NCBI GenBank assembly: GCA_039815415.1
Contig: JBCBZH010000068.1
Coordinates: 1-16,855 of the forward strand
Origin: JBCBZH01 sp039815415
GTDB lineage: Bacteria > Bacteroidota > Rhodothermia > Rhodothermales > Rubricoccaceae
Direction of reading: 5' to 3'
Length of the DNA stretch: 16,855 nt
The notes beneath the pieces are model-generated. The model saw nothing but the letters and a program-made list of their open reading frames with translations, did no database searches and was not told the origin of the DNA. The position numbers and the translations under genes were made by a program. Positions within the stretch are counted from its first letter, which is position 1; every line of letters begins with the position of its first letter. Positions 1-7,611 of the stretch are shown piece by piece.

Positions 1-70
1 CGCTCTCCGCGCTCTCCGCGCTCTCCGCGCTCTCCGCGCTCTCCGCGCTCTCCGCGCTCTCCGCGCTCTC
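1..70. repeat. 9-bp tandem repeat at the window edge
   Basis: Seven perfect head-to-tail copies of the 9-mer CGCTCTCCG fill positions 1-63, followed by a partial copy (64-70). The unit length is a multiple of three, so the array could be translated without a frame change (R-S-P, A-L-R or L-S-A forward; A-E-S, R-R-A or R-G-E in reverse). No start or stop in this window ties it to a gene. The array runs off the left edge, so its true copy number is unknown. Short tandem arrays often terminate assembled contigs, which may be why the sequence starts here. Confidence 0.9.
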
Positions 71-107
71 TTCGCCCAGGTGCCGGACCTCGCGCGCACC
101 CGCGTTG

Positions 108-115
108 TAGCTTTC
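108..115 (+). promoter_or_regulatory. possible -7/-10 element upstream of sucC
   Basis: TAGCTTTC lies 31 nt before the sucC ATG and resembles the Bacteroidota -7 element TAnnTTTG. Similar TAnCTT strings precede the other forward genes with free upstream space: TATCTTGT at 5583-5590 and TACCTTCC at 14252-14259. No convincing TTG-type -33 partner is visible, so this is only a candidate. Confidence 0.25.
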
Positions 116-146
116 CTTTCCTCACTGACACCGCTCTCCCGACCGC

Positions 147-1319
147 ATGAAAGTCCACGAGTACCAGGCTAAAGAGATCCTCGACCAGTATGGCGTTGCC
201 GTCCAGCGCGGCATCGTTGCTGACACCGTGGAGGAGGCTGTGCAGGCCGCCCAGACGATGGCCGCTGACGGCGTGCCCCAGTTCGTGGTGAAGGCGCAGA
301 TCCACGCTGGAGGCCGCGGTAAGGGCGGTGGCGTCAAGTTCTGCCCGTCCATCGATGACGTGCAGCCAGCCGCGGAGAAGATTCTCGGCATGACCCTCGT
401 GACGCCTCAGACTGGCCCCGACGGCCAGATCGTCAAGAAGGTTCTTGTGACCGCTGCCGAAGACATCGCACACGAGTACTACGTCGGCGTCACGCTCGAC
501 CGCGCGCTTGGCATGGACGTCATCATGGCCTCCACGGAGGGCGGCGTTGAGATCGAGGAGGTCGCAGAGGCGACGCCCGAGAAAATCGTAAAAGTCCATG
601 TGGATCCAGCCACAGGGCTGCGCTCCTATCAGGCCCGTGAGATCGCGTTTCGCCTTGGGTTCGAGGGCCAGGCCTTCAAAGAGGCCGTCAAGTTTGTCTC
701 GGCGCTGTACACGGCTTACCGCTCCTCGGACGCCACCATCGCGGAGATCAATCCGTTGGTGAAAACGGAGGACGGCCGCGTGGTCGCGCTCGATGCCAAG
801 ATCAACCTGGATGACAACGCGCTCTTTCGCCACAAGGCTCTCGCGGCCATGCGCGACGAGGCGGAAGAAGATCCGCTCGAAGTGGAGGCCGGGAAGCACA
901 ACCTCAACTACATCAAGCTCGATGGCAACGTGGGCTGCATGGTCAACGGCGCCGGGCTGGCGATGGCGACCATGGACCTCATCAAGCTGGCGGGCGGCGA
1001 ACCGGCCAACTTCCTCGATGTGGGCGGCACCGCCTCAGCGGAGACCGTAGAGCAGGGCTTCCGCATCATCCTCTCGGACCCGAACGTGGAGGCGCTGCTA
1101 GTCAACGTGTTCGGCGGCATCGTCCGCTGCGACCGTGTCGCCAACGGCATCGTGGAGGCCGCCAACAACATCGAGCTGACGGTCCCGCTGATCGTGCGTC
1201 TTCAGGGGACCAATGCCGAGGAAGGCATGGAGATCCTCGAGAACAGCGGCCTTCCCATCGAAAGCGCCATCCGTTTGCAGGAGGCCGCCGACAAGGTGAC
1301 GACCGCACTGAACGGCTGA
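147..1319 (+). CDS. sucC: succinate-CoA ligase, ADP-forming, beta subunit
   Basis: Beta subunit of succinyl-CoA synthetase, the TCA-cycle enzyme that interconverts succinyl-CoA and succinate with substrate-level phosphorylation; it works with the alpha subunit SucD in the cytoplasm. The 390 residues match the usual length (about 388). It begins with the family start MKVHEYQAKEIL. An ATP-grasp region follows with the glycine-rich HAGGRGKGGGV near residue 53 and the metal-binding E-I-N-P-L-V around residue 200. The C-terminal ligase domain contains GNVGCMVNGAGLAMATMD and VNVFGGIVRCD. The start is unambiguous, although there is no Shine-Dalgarno sequence. sucD is not adjacent, so the two subunits are encoded apart, as in several Bacteroidota-related lineages. 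A strong hairpin follows the stop. The gene contains no copy of the CGCCAGCTCG motif; the first lies 1 nt after its stop codon. Confidence 0.97.
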   Translation: MKVHEYQAKEILDQYGVAVQRGIVADTVEEAVQAAQTMAADGVPQFVVKAQIHAGGRGKGGGVKFCPSIDDVQPAAEKILGMTLVTPQTGPDGQIVKKVLVTAAEDIAHEYYVGVTLDRALGMDVIMASTEGGVEIEEVAEATPEKIVKVHVDPATGLRSYQAREIAFRLGFEGQAFKEAVKFVSALYTAYRSSDATIAEINPLVKTEDGRVVALDAKINLDDNALFRHKALAAMRDEAEEDPLEVEAGKHNLNYIKLDGNVGCMVNGAGLAMATMDLIKLAGGEPANFLDVGGTASAETVEQGFRIILSDPNVEALLVNVFGGIVRCDRVANGIVEAANNIELTVPLIVRLQGTNAEEGMEILENSGLPIESAIRLQEAADKVTTALNG

Positions 1320-1343
1320 TCGCCAGCTCGAAATACCATCCTT

Positions 1344-1371
1344 GCAGAGGCGCTCCACGGAGCGTCTCTGC
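1344..1371 (+). terminator. hairpin after sucC, likely terminator
   Basis: GCAGAGGCGCTCC (1344-1356) pairs with GGAGCGTCTCTGC (1359-1371), all Watson-Crick except one G-T pair, giving a stem of about 12 pairs with a 4-nt loop. It is followed by a weak T content (GCTGTTCCG). It ends 14 nt before the next ATG, so it should separate sucC from the ABC gene or act as an attenuator between them. Confidence 0.5.
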
Positions 1372-1385
1372 GCTGTTCCGCCCCC

Positions 1386-2420
1386 ATGGACTCACCGCGC
1401 CGACCTGCCGGGATTGAGATCCGCGACGCGGTGAAGCGGTTCGGCGATGTGGCCGCTGTGGATTCAGTTTCGGTGGATGTGGCCGATGGCGAGCTGGTGT
1501 CATTGCTCGGCCCGTCGGGGTGTGGCAAGACCACACTGCTCCGCCTTGTAGGAGGCTTTGAGGCGCCCGATTCCGGGACGATCTCGATCGGTGGGCGCGA
1601 CGTGACGAGGCTGTCGCCGCAGGCGCGTCCCACGGCGATGGTGTTCCAGAGCTACGCCCTGTTTCCCACGATGACCGTGGGGGAGAACGTCGCCTACGGG
1701 CTTCGGGTGCGTGGCGTCTCGCGGTCCGATTCCCGCCAGCGCGCGTCTCGTGCGCTCGCCCGTGTGGATCTCTCTGGCCTCGACGACCGGCCGGTCTCGG
1801 CTCTCTCCGGCGGACAGCAGCAGCGCGTCGCGCTGGCGCGGGCCATCGCCGCCGAGCCGTCCGTTCTGCTCTTCGATGAGCCGCTGTCCAACCTCGACCT
1901 CGCGCTCCGAGAGGCGACGCGTGCGGAGATCAAGACGCTCCAGAAAGAGCTGGGCACGACCAGTCTCTACGTCACCCACGACCAGCAGGAGGCGCTCGCG
2001 CTCTCGGATCAGATCGTGCTCATGCGATCCGGAAGGGTTGTAGGCACCGGCGCCCCCGAAGCCCTCTACGCCAGCCCGCCGACGGCCTACGCGGCCCGAT
2101 TCCTCGGCGGCGCCAACGTGATTCACGACCGCGAGCTGGCGGAACGGATGGCCGGGGAGCCGATGCCGGAGGGCATGGCGCTCGTGATTCGGCCTGAGCA
2201 CCTCAGCCTCAAGGCAGCCTCAGGCGCCAACTCGGTTCCTGGTCGCGTGATTGCCCGCCAGTTCCTGGGCATGATCGCCGAAGTGATCGTCGGCATCGGA
2301 CCGCTTCGGCTGCGCGCATGGGTGGATCCGGAACTGGAGATTCCCGAGAGCCCGGCGCTGCACGCATCGAGCTGCAGCTGGGCGCGAAACGACGACGCCG
2401 GATCCGCCGCCGACGCGTAG
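1386..2420 (+). CDS. ABC transporter ATP-binding protein, PotA/FbpC/CysA type
   Basis: Cytoplasmic ATPase subunit of an importer for spermidine/putrescine, iron, sulfate or a similar solute; the substrate cannot be read from this subunit. All nucleotide-binding motifs are present: Walker A GPSGCGKT (42-49), Q-loop glutamine 88 in VFQSYALFP, signature LSGGQQQ (140-146), Walker B LLFDEP (161-166), D-loop SNLD, H-loop His198. After residue about 230 comes a TOBE-like domain (VIRPEHLSL, then a beta-rich stretch to about 325). No permease or binding-protein gene is within the window, so it is an orphan here. The last 20 residues or so (from ALHASSC) look unlike a TOBE end, whereas the neighbouring frame reads I-E-L-Q-L-G-A-K. 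A small frameshift near 2370 or a divergent tail is possible. One exact CGAGCTGGCG copy lies at 2132-2141 (read R-E-L-A). GNAT starts 31 nt later. Confidence 0.93.
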   Translation: MDSPRRPAGIEIRDAVKRFGDVAAVDSVSVDVADGELVSLLGPSGCGKTTLLRLVGGFEAPDSGTISIGGRDVTRLSPQARPTAMVFQSYALFPTMTVGENVAYGLRVRGVSRSDSRQRASRALARVDLSGLDDRPVSALSGGQQQRVALARAIAAEPSVLLFDEPLSNLDLALREATRAEIKTLQKELGTTSLYVTHDQQEALALSDQIVLMRSGRVVGTGAPEALYASPPTAYAARFLGGANVIHDRELAERMAGEPMPEGMALVIRPEHLSLKAASGANSVPGRVIARQFLGMIAEVIVGIGPLRLRAWVDPELEIPESPALHASSCSWARNDDAGSAADA

Positions 2421-2451
2421 GTTCCCGTCGCTCGCTCTCACCCGTCTCCCC

Positions 2452-2859
2452 ATGACCGACGCCGACGCGCTCACGCTCCGCGACGACCTTGAAGGCCTCA
2501 CCGCAGCCCGCATTGCGACGCTCTACCGCCGGGCGCCGCTGCTGCGCCAGACCGATGACCCCGACGCCCTGCTCCGCTCGTTCCAGAACAGCAGCATCGT
2601 ACTGACGCTGTGGTCGTCAGACCGGCTCGTCGCGCTGGCGCGGGTGCTGACCGACGGCGAGCAGGTGAGCTATCTGTGCGACCTCGCCGTGGAGCCAGAC
2701 GTCCAGGGCGCCGGTGTCGGGAAGCGCCTCATCGACGAGGTGCTCACGCGGTGCGCTGGGACCGAGCTGGTGCTCCGGGATTCCAACCTGTCTTCAGGGT
2801 TCTACGAGCACCTTGGCTTTGCATCGGTAGAAAATGCCTGGGTGCGGACGGCACAGTAG
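2452..2859 (+). CDS. GNAT family N-acetyltransferase
   Basis: Small single-domain GNAT enzyme (135 aa) that should transfer the acetyl group of acetyl-CoA to an unknown amine. Motif A is clear: LCDLAVEPDVQGAGVGKRLI, with the acetyl-CoA-binding Q/G-x-G-x-G segment QGAGVG at 85-90. Motif B, SGFYEHLGF, is at about 115-123. It follows the ABC gene by 31 nt on the same strand and may be co-transcribed with it; no functional link is evident. It converges on sdaA. The 61-nt gap between them holds only a weak 5-bp hairpin (AGCCT 2875-2879 with AGGCT 2889-2893) and a one-mismatch copy of the iterated 10-mer (2878-2887). Confidence 0.92.
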   Translation: MTDADALTLRDDLEGLTAARIATLYRRAPLLRQTDDPDALLRSFQNSSIVLTLWSSDRLVALARVLTDGEQVSYLCDLAVEPDVQGAGVGKRLIDEVLTRCAGTELVLRDSNLSSGFYEHLGFASVENAWVRTAQ

Positions 2860-2920
2860 AGGACACTAGCGAAGAGCCTCCAGCTCGAAGGCTGACCTGG
2901 CTTGACGACGCCGTCTTGAC

Positions 2921-4426
2921 TCAGCACTCCGGGACACGGACGGACACGTTGACCGCCAGGCCGCCCTGCGAGGTCTCCTTGTACTTGTCGCTCATGTTCT
3001 CTGCGGTCTCTCGCAGCGTCTGAATCACCTCATCGAGCGTGACCTTTGCGCTGGCGGGATCGCTGGAAACCGCCAGCTCGGCGGCGTTGATGGCCTTGAT
3101 CGCGCCCATCGTGTTGCGCTCGATGCACGGTACTTGCACCAGGCCGCCGATCGGATCACAGGTCATCCCGAGGTGATGCTCCATCGCGATTTCGGCTGCC
3201 GTGAATGCCTGTGCAGGCGTCCCGCCAAGGGCCTCGGCCAGCGCAGCGGCGGCCATCGCCGAGGAGACGCCGATCTCGGCCTGGCAGCCTCCCATCGCCG
3301 CGGAGATGGTGGCGCCCTTCTTGAAAAACGTCCCGACCTCTCCGGCGACCAAGAGAAAATCGAGGATGGTCTGATCCGACGGCTCCTCGTCCCCAAAACA
3401 GAGGTGGTACATCAGCACCGCTGGGATGACGCCAGCGGCGCCGTTGGTAGGAGCCGTCACCACGCGCCCCAGGTTGGCATTCTCCTCGTTGACTGCCATC
3501 GCGAAGGCGCTGACCCACTTGAGGACCTGCTTGAAGGAAAACGAGAGGCTCCGGATCTCGGAGATCCAGGCCTCCGACGTGGTGGCATCGTGGCCGTCGA
3601 GGAGCTGGCGAGAGAGGGCTGCAGCGCGGCGCTGCACGTTGAGCCCGCCCGGGAGCACGCCATCGGTGTGACAGCCTCGAAAGATGCCGTCCTGCATCAC
3701 GCTCCAGATGGTAAGCAACCGGTCGCGGACCTCTTCGGGAGTGGACCATGCCCGCTCGTTCGCTCGCACAACATCCGCGATGCGAAGCCCGGTGGACGCG
3801 CAGTGCGTGAGCAGCTCTTTTGGGACCTGTGCGGGGTACGGCAGCTCCACCGAGCTGGCGCGCGTCGGGCCGTCGCCCTCCCGAATCACGAACCCGCCCC
3901 CGATGGAGTAGTAGGTCGCTTCTGTGGCATCGCTGATGGTCTCGGCGCGACAGATCATTCCGTTGGCATGGCCCGGAAGTCGCTCCGAGGGCACGTACAC
4001 GATGTCGGAATCAGGAGCGAACGGGATGCTCTTACCCGGCGCCAGCTCGAGCTGACGGGCGAGCGAGAGGTCTGCGATCAGCGCCGGGATCTGCTCAACG
4101 GGAATCGTCTCGGGGTCGAATCCCAAGAGGGCCAGCATGATGGCCTGGTCCGTGCAGTGGCCGCGTCCGGTCAGCGCGAGGGAGCCGTACAGACGGACTT
4201 CAACGCGCTCCACAGTCGCCAACCCGATGTCGTCGTCCAGTTCACGAAGCCAGCGCTGGATCGCGCGCCACGGCCCTAGCGTGTGTGAGCTGGACGGCCC
4301 GACGCCCACTTTCAGCATGTCGAACACGCTGAGGGCTTGCTTCGGGGGCGGACGGTGGTCGGGTGTCAAGGGTGGGTGGTAGGGTGGCGAGCAGGTGAAC
4401 TCAGTCAGACGACACACGGCGAGCAT
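2921..4426 (-). CDS. sdaA: L-serine ammonia-lyase (serine dehydratase), single-chain, iron-sulfur type
   Basis: Converts L-serine to pyruvate and ammonia using a [4Fe-4S] cluster. The N-terminal SDH-beta domain starts at SVFDMLKVGVGPSSSHT (compare E. coli SLFDMFKVGIGPSSSHT). The SDH-alpha domain follows and carries the cluster cysteines in GGCQAEIG, GMTCDPIGG and VQVPCIERN. The protein ends in V-P-E-C: a C-terminal cysteine is the reported fourth cluster ligand in type 2 serine dehydratases (Legionella), so this tail looks functional. The start is uncertain. ATG 4426 overlaps aroB by 26 nt; GTG 4441 is further upstream. TTG 4369 would leave a 31-nt gap after aroB and sits only 13 codons before the conserved SVFDM. 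Probably co-transcribed with aroB. The gene contains three exact copies of the iterated 10-mer (3071, 3851, 4040) and one 9-mer (3602). Confidence 0.95.
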   Translation of the reverse strand: MLAVCRLTEFTCSPPYHPPLTPDHRPPPKQALSVFDMLKVGVGPSSSHTLGPWRAIQRWLRELDDDIGLATVERVEVRLYGSLALTGRGHCTDQAIMLALLGFDPETIPVEQIPALIADLSLARQLELAPGKSIPFAPDSDIVYVPSERLPGHANGMICRAETISDATEATYYSIGGGFVIREGDGPTRASSVELPYPAQVPKELLTHCASTGLRIADVVRANERAWSTPEEVRDRLLTIWSVMQDGIFRGCHTDGVLPGGLNVQRRAAALSRQLLDGHDATTSEAWISEIRSLSFSFKQVLKWVSAFAMAVNEENANLGRVVTAPTNGAAGVIPAVLMYHLCFGDEEPSDQTILDFLLVAGEVGTFFKKGATISAAMGGCQAEIGVSSAMAAAALAEALGGTPAQAFTAAEIAMEHHLGMTCDPIGGLVQVPCIERNTMGAIKAINAAELAVSSDPASAKVTLDEVIQTLRETAENMSDKYKETSQGGLAVNVSVRVPEC

Positions 4427-5522
4427 ATTCCCAGGCTCCACGGACCCAGGGATCCGGTACGTCTCGAGCGAGGCGGGGATGCCCAGGAGCCTCTAGGACC
4501 ACGAAGCGGATGCCCTCGGCCCCACGCTTCTTGTCGGTTTGCATGGCGTCCATCAGCGTGTCGGTCGGGATTTCACCCAAGGGCGGGGTGGGGATGCGAG
4601 CCACCAGCGCGTCGGCAGCTGCTAAGGATGGATGGAGGGCATGCTCGAGCTGGCGTGTCTGGAGCGTGCTCGACAAGTGGAGTGCCGCGCGCATACCCAG
4701 CGCCACCGCCTCCCCATGTGTGAACGTACCGTAGCCTGAGGCGACCTCAATCGCATGACCAAACGTGTGTCCGAAGTTGAGGAAGGCCCGCACGCCTCCC
4801 TCGAATTCGTCGGCCATCACCACCTTCGCTTTCACAGCAGCGGCGGCCCGAACGACTCGAGCCAGTGTGGCGGTGTCGCGCGAGAGCAGAGACTCCCATG
4901 AGCTGGCGATCTGATCCGCCAGCTCGCCCTCCGAGATCAGCGCATGCTTGACCGCTTCCGCCAGCCCGCTGGTGAGGTCGCGGTTGGAGAGAGTGCGCAG
5001 GGTGGCCGGGTCCGCCAGTACGACGGCCGGGCGTTTGAACGCGCCGATCAGGTTCTTGCCTGCCGCGTGGTTGATGCCGGTCTTGCCTCCGATGGCGCTA
5101 TCCACCTGTGAGATGATCGTCGTCGGCAGATGGATCAGTGGTACGCCCCGTAACAGAGTGGCTGCGACGAACCCGGCAAGGTCGCCGACGACGCCGCCGC
5201 CAAGGGCGATCATGGGGGTCTTCCGCGTCGGTGTAGTGGACAACGCCCAGCTCAACAGCCGGGACCACTCCTCGACGGACTTGCTGGCTTCGCCGGGGGA
5301 AACTGAGCTGGACGCTGGCTCCCAGCCGTCAGCGCGGAGCGCCGATATCAGCGCGTCGAGGTACAGGCCACCCACGGTTTCATCGGTGACGATGAGCACA
5401 GGGCCTGGAGCGAGACCAATCTCGCGCATCCGCCGCGGCGCATGGGCCAACGCCTCGACGCGGAGGGCATAGCCTCCGCCATCAGGCAGATCGATGGAAA
5501 CGGCGGAGGGAACGTGGGACAT
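4401..5522 (-). CDS. aroB: 3-dehydroquinate synthase
   Basis: Second step of the shikimate pathway: DAHP to 3-dehydroquinate, NAD+ and divalent-metal dependent, cytoplasmic. Landmarks in order: ALGGGVVGDLAGFVAATLLRG (NAD binding), LPTTIISQVDSAIGGKTGIN, the metal ligand Glu in SGLAEAVKHALI, and the metal-ligand histidines in FNFGHTFGHAIE and FTHGEAVALGM. From ATG 5522 the protein is 373 aa, typical of the family. An in-frame GTG at 5600 would add 26 residues with no family similarity and run into the divergent gene's leader, so I prefer 5522. Upstream, GATCTTGC (reverse strand of 5546-5553) lies about 23 nt before the start and resembles the other -7-like candidates here. sdaA follows on the same strand. 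Two exact iterated 10-mers (4646, 4917) and one 9-mer (4900) lie inside. Confidence 0.96.
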   Translation of the reverse strand: MSHVPSAVSIDLPDGGGYALRVEALAHAPRRMREIGLAPGPVLIVTDETVGGLYLDALISALRADGWEPASSSVSPGEASKSVEEWSRLLSWALSTTPTRKTPMIALGGGVVGDLAGFVAATLLRGVPLIHLPTTIISQVDSAIGGKTGINHAAGKNLIGAFKRPAVVLADPATLRTLSNRDLTSGLAEAVKHALISEGELADQIASSWESLLSRDTATLARVVRAAAAVKAKVVMADEFEGGVRAFLNFGHTFGHAIEVASGYGTFTHGEAVALGMRAALHLSSTLQTRQLEHALHPSLAAADALVARIPTPPLGEIPTDTLMDAMQTDKKRGAEGIRFVVLEAPGHPRLARDVPDPWVRGAWEYARRVSSD

Positions 5523-5582
5523 GCAGGGCAAGACGGCGTCGCCTTGCAAGATCGCGCCATCAGAGCGCGTTGGCCTCCCGTC

Positions 5583-5590
5583 TATCTTGT
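5583..5590 (+). promoter_or_regulatory. possible -7/-10 element for the M2-family lipoprotein
   Basis: TATCTTGT, 27 nt before the ATG at 5618, within the 95-nt divergent region shared with aroB. It resembles TAnnTTTG and the similar strings at 108-115 and 14252-14259. No matching -33 element is seen, so confidence is low. Confidence 0.25.
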
Positions 5591-5617
5591 GTCCCACCAC
5601 GTTTCACCGCTGCCTGT

Positions 5618-7498
5618 ATGCGCGCGCTTCGTCTCTCCCTGTCCACGCTGAGCCTGCTCGGGCTGGCGACTCTCGTCGGATGCTCCAACGCAGTCGAGAC
5701 TCTCGATATCACGACGATTCCGGAATCCACGGAGGCCATCGAGACAATGACGGCCTCCAACATTCGCGAGGATGCCGAGCTGTTCCTCGACGCGTACACG
5801 CTTCGCTATGTGCCCCTCTATTACGCATCAGCCCGGGCCGAGTGGGAGGCCAACACGCGCATCATCGAGGGCGATTCCATCACCGCCTCGCGCGTCCGGG
5901 CAGCCAACCAGGCCCTCGCAGACTACACGGGGTCCAGCGATACCATCGAAAAGGCCCAGGCCCTTCTGGCACGGCGCAGCGATCTCACCCCACTTCAGGT
6001 TCGCCAGCTCGATGCCGTGCTCTATGCCGCGGCGGGCAACCCGGAGACCGCGTCCGACCTCGTACGCCAGCGCATTGCTGCAGAAGCGGCCCAGACGGAG
6101 ACCCTGTATGGATATGCGTTCACCCTCGATGGACAAGAGATCACCCCGAATGAGATCGACGCGGTTCTCCGTGAGTCCGATGACCTGAATGAGCGTTTAG
6201 CGTACTGGGAGGCCTCGAAGGACGTCGGGCCGGAGCTCACGCCAGGGCTCGAACGGCTTCGGGAGCTGCGCAACGGCGTCGTCCAGAATCTTGGGTACGA
6301 GGACTACTTCGCATATCAAGTGAGCGACTACGGGATGACGTCGGACGAGATGGTAGAGCAGATGCGGCGCATCAATGCCGAGCTGCGGCCGCTCTATCGT
6401 GAGCTGCACACATGGGCGCGGTACGAGCTGGCGGATCGCTTCAATCAGCCTGTTCCCGAGTATCTCCCGGCGCACTGGCTCCCCAACCAGTGGGGCCAGG
6501 ACTGGAGCGCGCTGGTGAATGTGGAGGGCCTGGACCTCGATGCCGCGCTGGAAGAGAAGGGTCCCGAGTGGGTGATCGAGGAGGCCGAACGCTTCTTCGT
6601 CTCTCTCGGCTTCGACGAGTTGCCAGAGACCTTTTCCACCCGGTCCTCGCTGTACCCACTCCCGGCAGGTTCTCCGTTCATGAAGAACGCCCAGGCCACT
6701 TCATGGCACATGGACCTCAACCAGGATGTACGCTCGCTGATGTCAGTGGAGCCCAACGCAGTGTGGTACGAGACCACGCACCGCGAGTTGGGGCACATCT
6801 ACTACTACTTGAGCTACTCCAGGCCGGATGTTCCGCCGCTCCTGCGCGAGGGCGCCAACCGGGCCTTCCACGGAGCCGTAGGCAATTTGATGGGGCTCGC
6901 GTCGCTCCAGCCACGCTTCCTCGAAGAGGTCGGGCTGGTGCCCGAGTCCGCCAGCTCGGCGCCCGACCCGATCCAGGGCCTCCTGCGCGAGGCGCTCAAC
7001 TACGCCGTGTTCATTCCGTTCTCGTCGGGCACGATGACGCTGTTCGAGCGGGATCTGTACTCGCAAGACCTCGCGCCGGAGGAGTGGAATGCGCGGTGGT
7101 GGCAATACGTCAAGGAGTTCCAGGGCATCGTCCCTCCTGATTCGGGACGAGCTGAAGTGGGAAGTCTGTACAACGATGCCGCCACCAAGGCGCACATCAA
7201 CGATGCTGCAGCGCAGTACTACGACTTTGCCTTGTCCAACGTGCTGCTCTTCCAGCTTCACGATCACATCTCGCGAGAGATCCTTGACGAGGACCCACGC
7301 GACACGAATTACTACGGCCGCCTGGATGTTGGTCGCTTCCTGAAGCGGATCCTCACGCCAGGAGCCACAGTCGATGGGAACGATCTGCTGCGTGAGACCA
7401 CGGGTTCCGAGCTGACGGCCGCGCCGATGCTCGACTACTTCGCTCCGCTCATGGAGTGGCTCCAGGTCCAGAACGAAGGGCGCGAGTACTCCCTCTGA
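5618..7498 (+). CDS. lipoprotein of peptidase family M2 (ACE-like), zinc site lost
   Basis: 626-residue homologue of peptidyl-dipeptidase A (angiotensin-converting-enzyme family), exported as a lipoprotein: the signal sequence ends in the lipobox T-L-V-G-C with Cys22. Start ATG 5618 is chosen because it directly begins this signal; TTG 5570 adds 16 unlikely residues. Family landmarks are clear: YETTHRELGHIYYYLSYS, LLREGANRAFHGAVGN, KAHIND, and YYDFALSNVLLFQLHDHI. Key catalytic positions are changed. The HExxH first histidine is Arg389 (T-H-R-E-L-G-H; CGC where CAC is expected). The third zinc ligand, Glu in HEAVGD, is Gly419, and the following Asp is Asn423. The position aligned with ACE Tyr523 is Phe537. 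Glu390, His393 and the substrate-binding His526 remain. With two of three zinc ligands gone it is probably not a peptidase, yet the frame is intact over its full length, suggesting a retained pseudoenzyme. Contains exact iterated 10-mers at 6002, 6424 and 6949. Confidence 0.93.
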   Translation: MRALRLSLSTLSLLGLATLVGCSNAVETLDITTIPESTEAIETMTASNIREDAELFLDAYTLRYVPLYYASARAEWEANTRIIEGDSITASRVRAANQALADYTGSSDTIEKAQALLARRSDLTPLQVRQLDAVLYAAAGNPETASDLVRQRIAAEAAQTETLYGYAFTLDGQEITPNEIDAVLRESDDLNERLAYWEASKDVGPELTPGLERLRELRNGVVQNLGYEDYFAYQVSDYGMTSDEMVEQMRRINAELRPLYRELHTWARYELADRFNQPVPEYLPAHWLPNQWGQDWSALVNVEGLDLDAALEEKGPEWVIEEAERFFVSLGFDELPETFSTRSSLYPLPAGSPFMKNAQATSWHMDLNQDVRSLMSVEPNAVWYETTHRELGHIYYYLSYSRPDVPPLLREGANRAFHGAVGNLMGLASLQPRFLEEVGLVPESASSAPDPIQGLLREALNYAVFIPFSSGTMTLFERDLYSQDLAPEEWNARWWQYVKEFQGIVPPDSGRAEVGSLYNDAATKAHINDAAAQYYDFALSNVLLFQLHDHISREILDEDPRDTNYYGRLDVGRFLKRILTPGATVDGNDLLRETTGSELTAAPMLDYFAPLMEWLQVQNEGREYSL

Positions 7499-7518
7499 GG
7501 GCAGAGGCTGGCGCCTTA

Positions 7519-7567
7519 GCCAGCTCGCCGTGGACGGGCTCGCGGGGTGCCAGACGCCGAGCTGGCG
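7519..7567. repeat. inverted pair of the iterated motif between convergent genes
   Basis: GCCAGCTCG (7519-7527) and CGAGCTGGCG (7558-7567) face each other 30 nt apart, so a 9-bp stem could form. The pair sits between the M2-family gene (+) and the small lipoprotein gene (-), next to a stronger hairpin at 7580-7611. Inverted pairs of uptake sequences used as terminators are known in Neisseria; a similar role here is inference. Confidence 0.6.
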
Positions 7568-7579
7568 TCCAGAATGAAA

Positions 7580-7611
7580 CCGCCCGCTCCAGACGAGGCC
7601 GGAGCGGGCGG
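7580..7611 (-). terminator. strong hairpin, terminator for the 7711-8277 gene and possibly bidirectional
   Basis: CCGCCCGCTCC (7580-7590) and GGAGCGGGCGG (7601-7611) form a perfect 11-bp stem with a 10-nt loop. Read on the minus strand, the stem is followed by the U-rich TTTCATTCT, so it fits a rho-independent terminator for the lipoprotein gene ending at 7711. It may also stop transcription of the convergent gene ending at 7498. Confidence 0.6.

Noticed and set aside
1102..1633. minus-strand open frames spanning the sucC-ABC boundary
   Set aside because: They overlap two well-identified plus-strand genes, are Arg/Ser/Pro-rich, and have no family resemblance.
3134..4279. 381-codon plus-strand open frame opposite sdaA
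   Set aside because: It lies entirely antisense to a clear serine dehydratase gene, and its translation is Arg/His/Gly-rich with no domain. It is a shadow of high-G+C codon bias.
4401..5600. longer aroB starting at GTG 5600
   Set aside because: The extra 26 residues have no AroB similarity and would cover the divergent promoter region; ATG 5522 gives the normal family length.
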